From Hylemonella sp. (GTDB taxonomy: Bacteria; Pseudomonadota; Gammaproteobacteria; Burkholderiales; Burkholderiaceae_C): a stretch of 64,000 bases of DNA. The notes under the pieces were generated by a model. It had not been told where the DNA came from, ran no database searches, and saw only the letters and a list, made by a program, of their open reading frames with translations. The position numbers were made by a program, and so were the translations under genes. The DNA is taken from positions 1 through 64,000 of the forward strand of contig JAUXVI010000041.1 of NCBI GenBank assembly GCA_030680575.1. Reading direction: 5' to 3'. This document shows positions 9,364 through 18,357 of this stretch, piece by piece (within the stretch, counting starts at the first letter, position 1; each line of letters begins with the position of its first letter).

Positions 9364-11292
9364 ATGGGCAACATCCTGAACATTGGCGCACGGTCCTTGC
9401 TGGTCAACCAGAAGATTCTTGAGACCGTCGGCAACAACATTGCCAACGTCAACACGCCGGGCTACTCGCGCCAGACCGTCATCGTCCAGAACGTGGAAGG
9501 CCAGTTCACCGGTGGCGGCTACTACGGCAACGGCGTTGACATCACCACGGTTCAGCGCAACTACAGCGACTTCCTGACCAAGCAGGCCACGCTGATGAAA
9601 TCCGTCGCCGCCAGCGACGCGACGCGTTACGACAAATTGCAGCAACTTGAGAGCGTTTTCTCCGGCGGCACCGACGGCCTGGGCGCCTCGGTCAGCGACT
9701 TGCTCAATTCGTTTTCCGACATTGTCAGCGCCCCTTCCGACCTGACGGCGCGCGCGGTGGCACTGACCAGCGCGGACGAAATGGCTGCGCGTTTCCAGAC
9801 CGCCTCCAACCAGCTCTATCAACTCCGGCTGGGCGTCTCACAAGAGCTGCAAACCAACGTCACGACCATCAACAACCTGGCCACCCAGATTGCCAAATCC
9901 AATCAGGAAATCTCGCGTGCCATGGGCAGCGGCCACCTGCCCAATGACCTGCTGGACCAACGCGACCAGTTGGTCAGCGAATTGAACAAATACATCCAGA
10001 CGACCTCGATCCCGTCCGCGGACGGCACCGTCGGCATCTTCGTGGGCGGTAGCCAGGCCCTGGTGCTCGGCACCACGGTATCGAAGCTGGAGGTGGCTCC
10101 CACCAATTACTCGGGCGATCCCAACCAGAGCCAGTTGTTGATCAATGTGGGTAGCTCCAAGTACCCGATCAATACCAGCATGCTGGGTGGCGGAGAAGTC
10201 GCGGGACTGTTGCGCTTCAAGAACGAAGACCTGGTCAATGCCGGCAACCTGCTGGGTCGCATGGCACTCGCCATCGGCACGCGCATGAACGAGCAGCAGG
10301 CCCTGGGCCTGGACCTCAACGGCAACCCCGGCACGGCCCTGTTCACGCTCACCTCCATGCCGGATGGCTATCCGGCCGACACCAACACCCCGCCGGGCAC
10401 CACCCTGAGCCTCGGTGTTCAGTCCAACCCGTCTGGCACGACCCAATTGATGGCGTCTGATTACGAGGTGACGTTCACCTCGGGCACCGCCGGCACCATC
10501 GTGCGCCTGTCGGACGGCAAAGCCACGGCGTTTGATTTCGGGGCCACCAATCCGGTCAAGATTGACGGCCTTGACATCCAGCAGAGCGCCACACCGGCAA
10601 CCGCCGGCGACCACTTCCTGCTCAAACCTTTCAGCACCGCCGCAGGGTCGATTGCCACGGCGTTTTCGTCTCCCCGCGGCTTGGCCATGGCCAGCCCGGT
10701 GACCGCCACCGCAGGGACCACCAACACCGGCACCCTGTCGGTGGGCGACCTCACGACACGCTCCGTGCCGGTGCCTCCCGCTGTCACGCTGACCTTCACC
10801 GGCACCAGCACCTACACGCGCTCCGATACCGGTGCCACGGTCCATACCTACACCCCGGGTCAGCCGATCGAATACACCTATCCGGCTGTGGCACCGCTGG
10901 CGGGCTGGTCGCTCACGCTCAAGGGAACACCACAGGTTGGTGACACCTTCAAGGTGGATACCAACCCCTATCCGGCCCTCAATGCCGGCAATGCGCAAGC
11001 GATGCTGAACCTGCGCGATGTGGCGATGTTCGACGGTGGCCCCTTGACCGACGGTTATGCCGGCCTGATGGCCGAAATCGGCATCCAGGTGCAAAGCGCG
11101 AAATCGGCCAGCACCGTTTCCGGCAATATTGCCAGCAGCATCGAGCAGCAGCGCGCCAGTGTTTCCGGCGTCAACCTGGACGAAGAGGCCGCCAAGATGC
11201 TGCAATACCAGCAGGCCTATCAGGCCTCCGGCAAGATGATGCAACTGGCCCAGAATATTTTCGACTCGCTGCTGCAGAGCCTGGGCCGTTGA
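9364..11292 (+). CDS. flgK: Flagellar hook-associated protein 1 FlgK
   Basis: ILNIGARSLLVNQKILETVGNNIANVNTPGYSRQTV; C-term NLDEEAAKMLQYQQAYQASGKMMQLAQNIFDSLLQ. Confidence 0.97.
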   Translation: MGNILNIGARSLLVNQKILETVGNNIANVNTPGYSRQTVIVQNVEGQFTGGGYYGNGVDITTVQRNYSDFLTKQATLMKSVAASDATRYDKLQQLESVFSGGTDGLGASVSDLLNSFSDIVSAPSDLTARAVALTSADEMAARFQTASNQLYQLRLGVSQELQTNVTTINNLATQIAKSNQEISRAMGSGHLPNDLLDQRDQLVSELNKYIQTTSIPSADGTVGIFVGGSQALVLGTTVSKLEVAPTNYSGDPNQSQLLINVGSSKYPINTSMLGGGEVAGLLRFKNEDLVNAGNLLGRMALAIGTRMNEQQALGLDLNGNPGTALFTLTSMPDGYPADTNTPPGTTLSLGVQSNPSGTTQLMASDYEVTFTSGTAGTIVRLSDGKATAFDFGATNPVKIDGLDIQQSATPATAGDHFLLKPFSTAAGSIATAFSSPRGLAMASPVTATAGTTNTGTLSVGDLTTRSVPVPPAVTLTFTGTSTYTRSDTGATVHTYTPGQPIEYTYPAVAPLAGWSLTLKGTPQVGDTFKVDTNPYPALNAGNAQAMLNLRDVAMFDGGPLTDGYAGLMAEIGIQVQSAKSASTVSGNIASSIEQQRASVSGVNLDEEAAKMLQYQQAYQASGKMMQLAQNIFDSLLQSLGR

Positions 11293-11317
11293 AGAAAGAC
11301 AGGACGAGGATTGAAAC

Positions 11318-12514
11318 ATGAGCATGCGACTGGGTAGCGCCAACGCCTACGACAACTCCCTGGCCAAACTGAGCAGCCATCAGGTCGGCCTGTCCGAACT
11401 GCAGGAAAAACTGACAGCCGGCAAGAAAGTGCTGCGCCCCAGCGACGACCCCACCGGCGCCGCCCAGGCCGAGCGGGCGATGACCCGGATCAGCCGCATC
11501 GAAACAGAGCAGCGCGCACTCAACGTCCAGAAAAACTCCATGGCCATGGCCGAGTCCACTTTGGGCAGCGCCACCGAAACGCTGCAGAACATCCGCGACC
11601 TGGTGGTCAGCGCCGGCAATGCCGGCTACACCAGCGTCAACCGCAGCAGCATCGCGCAGCAGATCTCCGCGCTTCGCGACCAGCTGTTCGGTTATGCCAA
11701 CAAGGCCGACAGCAACGGCGTGCCGCTGTTTGGCGGACTGGGCAGCGCCAGCGCCCCCTTTACCGATGCTGCCACCGGTGTGGAATTCAAAGGCATTGCC
11801 GGACAGAATGCCAGCTCGACCGTCGCAATCCCCAGTGCCATGGACGGCCAGGCCGTCTGGATGAATGTGCCATCCGGCAATGGCGTATTCGATGTCTCGC
11901 TCGGCGGCGCCAACACCGGCACCGCCTGGACCGACGCCGGCCAGGTCGTCAACCCGTCGGCCGTGACCGGGGACAACTACACCGTCACCTTCAACGTCGT
12001 CGCCGGCGTCACCACCTATGACGTGGTGGACACCACCACCGCCGCCACGGTCGCAACCGGCCAGCCCTACACCAGCGGCCAGAACATCCAGTTTGGCGGT
12101 ATGGCACTGCGCGTCGAAGGCGTGCCGGCCAATGGCGATACCCTGCAGGTCGCGCCCAGCAGCATCTCCAACATCTTCAAGGTGATCGACAAGGCCGTTG
12201 CCGGCATCAACAACGCCAACAACAGCAATACGCTGAGCCAGGCTTTCACCAAGGCCCTGGCCGAGCTTGATACCGGCATGAACCGTATCCAGTCGGCCCG
12301 CGGCTTGGCCGGCGACATGCTCAACCGTGCCGACAACATCGACAGCAACCAGCAGACCAAGTCCAACCAGCTCGAGACCGACCGGTCGCGCGCCGAAGAC
12401 ATGGACATGATCAAAGGCATTTCGGACTTCCAGAACCAGCAGACCGGTTACGATGCAGCGCTGAAGACCTACGCACAGGTTCAGCGCCTGTCTCTGTTCA
12501 ACTACCTGGGTTAA
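11318..12514 (+). CDS. flgL: Flagellar hook-associated protein 3 FlgL
   Basis: LTAGKKVLRPSDDPTGAAQAERAMTRISRIETEQ; flagellin-like ends; directly after flgK. Confidence 0.95.
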   Translation: MSMRLGSANAYDNSLAKLSSHQVGLSELQEKLTAGKKVLRPSDDPTGAAQAERAMTRISRIETEQRALNVQKNSMAMAESTLGSATETLQNIRDLVVSAGNAGYTSVNRSSIAQQISALRDQLFGYANKADSNGVPLFGGLGSASAPFTDAATGVEFKGIAGQNASSTVAIPSAMDGQAVWMNVPSGNGVFDVSLGGANTGTAWTDAGQVVNPSAVTGDNYTVTFNVVAGVTTYDVVDTTTAATVATGQPYTSGQNIQFGGMALRVEGVPANGDTLQVAPSSISNIFKVIDKAVAGINNANNSNTLSQAFTKALAELDTGMNRIQSARGLAGDMLNRADNIDSNQQTKSNQLETDRSRAEDMDMIKGISDFQNQQTGYDAALKTYAQVQRLSLFNYLG

Positions 12515-12532
12515 AAACACCCGCTTCGCCCT

Positions 12533-13777
12533 ATGGCCCAAACCGTTCTTGGCAGCATCTCCCTGGGCTACCAACTGTTGTGGAACCAGTTGCGACAACC
12601 CGCTGCGGTACGGATCTTTGTCGACGCGGATGCGGCGGTGCCGGTGGATGCCCAGCACCTGCTGGCCGCCTTGCGCGAGCAATGGCCGGAACAGGCCCCG
12701 GTGCTGCTGCTGGAGATCCACTCCGCCTCGCTGTTGAACGATATCCTGGAACATGGCACCGCCAGCGACCCCTGGGTGCAGGTGCCCGAAGCCTGGCTGG
12801 GCGATGCTGCCCTGGCGCAGCGTGTGGAGCACGCCCATCGGCGCGGCCTGCGGATGATCTGGTGCGGGGCACCTAGCCAACGCCCCGACCCCGCCATCAG
12901 TGAACGCTTCCATAAAAGCATCATCAACCTCACGGCCGAGGAAGCCCTGCTGGGCCTGCGCGCCTCGCTGCAGACCCACCGTGATCATGACAGCGAGGCC
13001 CCGCTCAAGAGCCCGGTCGTGCCCGGCCAGATCTACGAGGCCATCGCCAATCGCGCGTTGGCCGAACATTGTCTGGACCAGCAAGGCGCCTGGGCGCTGG
13101 CCGGCTGGCCGGTGGACGACGTGCTGCACAGCTACCGGCAGCAGCTCATCCAGCCGGGCCAGACCGCCATCCTGCACCTGGTCGAAGCCATTGAGGCCGA
13201 CGTCTCGCTCGATACCATCGAACTCATGCTGAGCGAAGAGCCGGTGCTGGCCTACAGCTTTCTGCGCTATGTCAACTCGGCTGGCCTGGGTCTGCGCAGC
13301 GAAGTCGAATCGATCCGGCGCGGTCTGATGGTGCTGGGCTACTCGGTGCTCAAGGCCTGGCTGCTGGAGCAGTTGCCGCATGCCGCCAGCGACGTGAACC
13401 TGCAACCGGTACGCACCGCGCTGGTCATGCGTGCCCACCTCATGGAGCGCCTGCTGGACGCCGGCGAAGAAGACAACCTGCGGCGCGAGGTCTACCTGTG
13501 CGGCCTGCTGTCGCAGATCGACCTGCTGCTGGGCGAACCCCTGGCCGCCTCACTGGAGCGCCTGCCCCTGTCCGAGCGCGTCAACGCCGCGCTGCTGCAA
13601 AACGACGGCCCCTACGCGCCTTACCTCGCCATTGCCGCGGCGCTGGAGTCACCCAACACCCGTGCCACCCATGCCCTGTGCAACGAGCACCAGATCGACA
13701 TGGAAGAAGTCAACCGCGCCTTGCTGCGCACCTTGTCGGCCATGTTGGCGCGACCCGCGCGCGGCCTACCGGCCTGA
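12533..13777 (+). CDS. HDOD-domain protein with a degenerate EAL-like N-terminus (YuxH-type)
   Basis: C-terminal half IEADVSLDTIELMLSEEPVLAYSFLRYVNSAGLGLRSEVESIRRGLMVLGYSVLKAWLL fits HDOD; N-terminus GYQLLWN resembles EAL-HDOD proteins. Confidence 0.75.
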   Translation: MAQTVLGSISLGYQLLWNQLRQPAAVRIFVDADAAVPVDAQHLLAALREQWPEQAPVLLLEIHSASLLNDILEHGTASDPWVQVPEAWLGDAALAQRVEHAHRRGLRMIWCGAPSQRPDPAISERFHKSIINLTAEEALLGLRASLQTHRDHDSEAPLKSPVVPGQIYEAIANRALAEHCLDQQGAWALAGWPVDDVLHSYRQQLIQPGQTAILHLVEAIEADVSLDTIELMLSEEPVLAYSFLRYVNSAGLGLRSEVESIRRGLMVLGYSVLKAWLLEQLPHAASDVNLQPVRTALVMRAHLMERLLDAGEEDNLRREVYLCGLLSQIDLLLGEPLAASLERLPLSERVNAALLQNDGPYAPYLAIAAALESPNTRATHALCNEHQIDMEEVNRALLRTLSAMLARPARGLPA

Positions 13778-13850
13778 GCCAAACCGCCGGACTTCTCCGG
13801 CCATGGCGGCAACGCTTCTGCGCGCGACCGCCGCATGAAAGCGCGGTAGA

Positions 13851-14807
13851 GTGAGCCCCATGCCCCGTCCGTCGAACCCCGCCGCCAACATCCGCCAGGG
13901 TCTCTGGCTCGGCCTGCTGGGCGTTGCCATCTTCGCACTCACCTTGCCCATGACGCGCCTGGCCACCGGCACACCCGATGCGCCTCAGCTGTCGGGCCTG
14001 TTCATCGCGCTCGGCCGCGCCACCGTGGCGGCCGCCCTGTCTGCCGTCCTGCTGCTCATCCTGCGTGCGCCCTGGCCCAAGCCGGAAGACTGGCGGGCGC
14101 TGGCCATCGTGGCACTGGGCGTGGTGTTCGGTTTTCCTCTCTGCACCTCGCTGGCCATGCGCCAGGTGGAGGCGGTGCATGCCAGCGTCATCCTCGGCGT
14201 GCTGCCGCTGGCCACAGCGGCCGTGGGCGCCTGGCTGCACCGGCAGCGGCCTTCGGCCGGCTTCTGGCTGTGCGCCGTGGCGGGTACGGCACTGGTCATG
14301 GTGTTTGCCGTGCTGCATTCGGGCGCCAGCGGCCTGGCGCTGCAAGCCGCCGACCTTCTGCTGCTGGCCGGCATGCTGTGCGCGGCAGTCGGTTATGGCT
14401 ATGGCGCCCAATTGGCCCGCCGCATGCCGGCCGAGCACGTGATCTGCTGGGCCCTGTTGCTGGCACTGCCCGTCACGCTGCCGCTGACCCTCTGGACCTG
14501 GCCGGCCACACAGGTCAGCCCTGCCGCCTGGGGCGGCTTCGCCTATGTGGCGCTGTTCTCCATGTGGCTGGGCTTCTTCGCCTGGTACCGTGGCCTGGCC
14601 CTCGGCGGCACGGTGCGTGTGAGCCAGCTGCAGTTGCTGCAACCCTTTCTCTCCATGCTGTTTGCCGTGCCGCTGCTGGGCGAAACACTCGACACGGTCA
14701 CCGTCGGCTTCGGCCTCGCGGTGATGGCGGTGGTGTTCGCCGGCCGCAAAATGCCCGTTGACACCATCCGATCAAACTCTCTCGACCCAGAAGGAACCGC
14801 ACCATGA
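13851..14807 (+). CDS. EamA/DMT-family transporter
   Basis: About 10 hydrophobic segments; typical DMT C-terminal half RVSQLQLLQPFLSMLFAVPLLGETLD. Confidence 0.88.
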   Translation: MSPMPRPSNPAANIRQGLWLGLLGVAIFALTLPMTRLATGTPDAPQLSGLFIALGRATVAAALSAVLLLILRAPWPKPEDWRALAIVALGVVFGFPLCTSLAMRQVEAVHASVILGVLPLATAAVGAWLHRQRPSAGFWLCAVAGTALVMVFAVLHSGASGLALQAADLLLLAGMLCAAVGYGYGAQLARRMPAEHVICWALLLALPVTLPLTLWTWPATQVSPAAWGGFAYVALFSMWLGFFAWYRGLALGGTVRVSQLQLLQPFLSMLFAVPLLGETLDTVTVGFGLAVMAVVFAGRKMPVDTIRSNSLDPEGTAP

Positions 14808-16003
14808 ATCCGAGTGCCCTGCACACCCCGTCACCCTGGGTGCTGGCCGCACGTGCCGAAAAAATGAACCCCTCGGTGCTGCGCGAGCTGCTCAAAGTCA
14901 CCGAGCGCCCGGGCATCATCAGCTTCGCCGGCGGGCTGCCCTCACCCAAGACCTTCCCGGTGGAAGAGTTTGCCGCCGCCTGCGCCAAGGTGTTGCGCGA
15001 CGACGCCTCGGCCGCGCTGCAATACGCCGCCAGCGAAGGCTACGGCCCCTTGCGCGAGATGGTGGCGGCATCCCTGCCGTGGTCAGTGGATCCGGCGCAG
15101 GTGCTCATCACCACCGGCTCGCAACAGGGCCTGGACCTGGCAGCCAAGGTGCTGATCGACCAGGGCAGCCGCATCCTGGTGGAAACGCCCACCTACCTCG
15201 GGGCCCTGCAGGCCTTCGCGCCGATGGAGCCGCAGGTACAGAGCGTGGCCAGCGACGAGGAAGGCGTGGACATCGCCGATCTGCGCCGCGTGCAAGCCGC
15301 CGGTACGCCGGCGCGTTTTTTGTACGTGCTGCCCAACTTCCAGAACCCGACCGGGCGCACCCTGAGCGAAACCCGGCGTGCGGCACTCTCCGCCTGCGCG
15401 GCCGAACTGGGCCTGCCGCTGATCGAAGACAACCCCTACGGTGAACTCTGGTTCGACACCCCACCGCCGGCACCACTGACCGCGCGCAACCCGGACGGCT
15501 GCCTCTACCTCGGCTCGTTTTCCAAGGTGCTGGCGCCCAGCCTGCGCCTGGGCTTCGTGGTGGCACCCAAGGACCTCTTCCCCAAGTTGCTGCAGGCCAA
15601 GCAGGCGGCGGACCTGCACAGCCCCGGCTTCAACCAGCGCGTGGTGGCCGAGGTGATGAAAGACGGCTTCCTCGATCGCCACGTGCCGCGCATCCGCGCG
15701 TTGTACAAGGCGCAGCGCGATGTGATGCTGGCCGCGCTCGCGCAGCACATGCCGCCTGGCGTGACATGGAACCGGCCTGACGGCGGCATGTTCCTCTGGG
15801 CCCGCCTGCCCGAAGGGCTGGACGCCGCCGCCCTGCTGCCCAAGGCGGTGGACCGGGATGTGGCCTTTGTGCCGGGCGCCGCGTTTTATGCCGACCATGC
15901 CGATGCGCGCACCCTGCGTCTGTCTTTCGTCACTGCCAGCGAGCAGGAGATCCAGCAGGGCGTGACCGCCCTCGCCGCCGTCATCCAGGAGAACATGGCA
16001 TGA
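14804..16003 (+). CDS. PLP-dependent aminotransferase, class I (2-aminoadipate/MocR-like family)
   Basis: ISFAGGLPSPKTFPVEEF, YVLPNFQNPTGRTLS, YLGSFSKVLAPSLRLGFVVAP. Confidence 0.93.
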   Translation: MNPSALHTPSPWVLAARAEKMNPSVLRELLKVTERPGIISFAGGLPSPKTFPVEEFAAACAKVLRDDASAALQYAASEGYGPLREMVAASLPWSVDPAQVLITTGSQQGLDLAAKVLIDQGSRILVETPTYLGALQAFAPMEPQVQSVASDEEGVDIADLRRVQAAGTPARFLYVLPNFQNPTGRTLSETRRAALSACAAELGLPLIEDNPYGELWFDTPPPAPLTARNPDGCLYLGSFSKVLAPSLRLGFVVAPKDLFPKLLQAKQAADLHSPGFNQRVVAEVMKDGFLDRHVPRIRALYKAQRDVMLAALAQHMPPGVTWNRPDGGMFLWARLPEGLDAAALLPKAVDRDVAFVPGAAFYADHADARTLRLSFVTASEQEIQQGVTALAAVIQENMA

Positions 16004-16064
16004 GCGCCGTACCAGGCCGCCCCAAGCAAGCGCGCAGTGCAGTGCACAGCACGGAGGTGACCCC

Positions 16065-17027
16065 GTGAACAGCCACCACCGCCAACGCCCCTTCAAGCAG
16101 GTTGACGTCTTCACCGCCACGCCCTACTACGGCAACCCGCTGGCCGTGGTGCTTGACGGCTCTGGCCTGAGCGACGACGAGATGCAGCGCTTTGCGCGCT
16201 GGACCAACCTGTCGGAAACCACCTTTGTGCTGCCGCCCACGCAGCCGGGCGCCGACTACCGCGTGCGCATCTTCACGCCGGGTGCCGAGCTGCCCTTCGC
16301 CGGACACCCGACGCTGGGCACATGCCATGCCTGGCTGGAGGCGGGGGGCACCCCGCGAGCGTCAGGTGCTGGCGGCGGCACGCCGAAGCAGGCCGAGGTG
16401 ATCGTGCAGGAATGCGCGGTGGGTCTGGTGTCGATCCGCCGCGCCGGCCATCACCTCACCTTTGCCGCGCCGCCGCTTCAGCGCAGCACGCCGACGCCCG
16501 AGTTGCTGTCCAACGTGGCGCAAGCGCTCGGCATCAGCGTGACGCAGATCCGTGCCGCCCAGCACTTGAACAACGGCCCGGAATGGCTCGGCCTGCTACT
16601 GGACAGCACCGACACCGTGCTGGCGTTGGAGCCGAACCACCAGGCACTCAAGGATTTGAAGCAAAAAGTGGGTGTATGCGCCGTCGAATCGGCGCAACCA
16701 GCTATTAATTTGATAGCAAAATCGAGCCGCGAGGCACGCGCTTTTGCCGAGCACGCGGCCGACGCGCCGCAACAGGCCGCAGCGGACCTGGAGGTGCGCG
16801 CCTTCGCCGCGCCGGTGGGCATCCCCGAAGACCCGGTCACCGGCAGCCTCAACGCCAGCCTGGCGCAGTGGTTGATGGCCGAAGACCACCTGCCCGAGCG
16901 CTACCTGGCCTCGCAAGGCACGTGCCTGGGCCGTGCCGGGCGCGTGCAACTGGAGCGCGACGCCGGCGGCCAGGTCTGGGTCGGTGGCCAGGTGGTGACC
17001 TGCATCGACGGCCGTGTGCAGCTGTGA
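16065..17027 (+). CDS. PhzF-family isomerase/epimerase
   Basis: QVDVFTATPYYGNPLAVVLDG, LPFAGHPTLGTCHA, GIPEDPVTGSLNASLAQWL. Confidence 0.92.
   Translation: MNSHHRQRPFKQVDVFTATPYYGNPLAVVLDGSGLSDDEMQRFARWTNLSETTFVLPPTQPGADYRVRIFTPGAELPFAGHPTLGTCHAWLEAGGTPRASGAGGGTPKQAEVIVQECAVGLVSIRRAGHHLTFAAPPLQRSTPTPELLSNVAQALGISVTQIRAAQHLNNGPEWLGLLLDSTDTVLALEPNHQALKDLKQKVGVCAVESAQPAINLIAKSSREARAFAEHAADAPQQAAADLEVRAFAAPVGIPEDPVTGSLNASLAQWLMAEDHLPERYLASQGTCLGRAGRVQLERDAGGQVWVGGQVVTCIDGRVQL
16662..16721 (-). repeat. Interspersed repeat copy D, inside the PhzF gene
   Basis: Reverse complement contains AATAGCTGGTTGCGC..ATTC.A..GGC.....CCACTTTTTG, matching copies B and C. Confidence 0.5.
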
Positions 17028-17053
17028 GTCCTCCAGCGCTTTGACACCGGCCC

Positions 17054-17112
17054 AATCACTCCTGATTTGATAGCTGACGTCGCACGAGCGACAAGGGCCA
17101 GGGCCGTTTTTT
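17054..17112 (+). repeat. Interspersed intergenic repeat copy A (diverged)
   Basis: aatcactcctgatttgatagctgacg...acaagggccagggccgttttttg. Confidence 0.6.
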
Positions 17113-17127
17113 GCCACAATTTCTGGC

Positions 17128-17823
17128 ATGGGAACCCTTTACCTCGTACGCCACGGCCAGGCCTCATTTGGCGAACAGGACTATGACCGCCTGAGCGAAC
17201 TCGGCCACAAGCAGAGCGTGCGCCTGGGGCAGTACTGGCGCGAGCGCGGCATGACGTTCGACGCGGTCATCACCGGCACACTGCGCCGCCATGCACAGAC
17301 CTGGGCCGGCATTGCCGAGGGCCTGGGACTGGCCCACCCGCAGGACGCCGCGGCCCACGCCAGTACCGCCTTGCTGTGGCCCGGCCTGAACGAGTACGAC
17401 AGCGAAGCGGTGATCGCCACCATCCACCCGCACAAACTGCAAAAACCGGACACCCCCGAGCTGTACCGCCACCACTTCCGCCTGCTGCGCGACGGCCTGA
17501 CGCAGTGGATGAACGGCGTGGTCAGCCCCAAAGGCATGCCGAGCTACGACGCCTTCCAGGCCGGCGTCACCGGCGCACTCGACCATGTGCGGCAGAACTT
17601 CGAGGGTAATGTGCTGATCGTCTCCAGCGGTGGGCCGATTGCCACCGCCGTGGGCCATGTGCTGGGCACCACGCCCGAAACCACCATCGAACTCAATATG
17701 CGCATCCGCAACAGCGCGGTGACCGAGTTCACCTTCAACCCGAAGCGCCATACCTTGCTGAGCTACAACACCCTGCCGCACCTGGACCAGCCCGGGCTGG
17801 CGGACTGGGTCACCTACGCTTAG
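17128..17823 (+). CDS. Histidine phosphatase family protein
   Basis: LYLVRHGQASFGEQDYDRLSELGHKQSVRLG (RHG motif). Confidence 0.92.
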   Translation: MGTLYLVRHGQASFGEQDYDRLSELGHKQSVRLGQYWRERGMTFDAVITGTLRRHAQTWAGIAEGLGLAHPQDAAAHASTALLWPGLNEYDSEAVIATIHPHKLQKPDTPELYRHHFRLLRDGLTQWMNGVVSPKGMPSYDAFQAGVTGALDHVRQNFEGNVLIVSSGGPIATAVGHVLGTTPETTIELNMRIRNSAVTEFTFNPKRHTLLSYNTLPHLDQPGLADWVTYA

Positions 17824-17844
17824 GAACCGGCAGCTCGGCGACGC

Positions 17845-18279
17845 TCAGGCGCTGCCAATCAGCATCGCCAGCTCCCGGCCCAGCAACGCCGGGTCCTGCG
17901 CATTGCGCTCAATGAGTTGGCGCAGATGCGTCACGCTGTCGAGGTCGATGTGCGTGCATTGCAGCCCCAGCTGGCTGCCCTGCACACGCGCCACCACGAT
18001 GTCCATGGCGATGAAGGTGGTCGACGACAGCATCAGGCGCAGGCGGCCGTGCGTGCCCACCGGGCAGCGCAGCGCAGCGCCCATGTCCACCAGCGCCCCT
18101 TTGAGTGAGACGTCGAGCAGTTGCACCTCACGCATGCGCCCACTCAGGTTGAGCCGGGCCGGCGCCTGGAAAACCATGCGCAAAAAGCGTCGGTAAGCCA
18201 GTGGCCGGACAAGCACCGGCAGCACCTCGACAGGCTCAACCGGCTTGGCAACGACGGGTTTCTTCCAGAATTTCCACAT
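17845..18279 (-). CDS. PilZ-domain protein
   Basis: From Met at 18279: MWKFWKKPVV...FLRMVFQAPARLNLSGRMREVQLLDVSLKGALVD. The longer ORF to 19059 overlaps the NifA-like gene and is not accepted. Confidence 0.75.
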   Translation of the reverse strand: MWKFWKKPVVAKPVEPVEVLPVLVRPLAYRRFLRMVFQAPARLNLSGRMREVQLLDVSLKGALVDMGAALRCPVGTHGRLRLMLSSTTFIAMDIVVARVQGSQLGLQCTHIDLDSVTHLRQLIERNAQDPALLGRELAMLIGSA

Positions 18280-18357
18280 GGGGCTTGAACAAAGCACTGA
18301 CGTAGACCATACCATGAGGCGGCCCCTGCCCGGCCGCCAAGCAGGCCAGCTTCTTGC

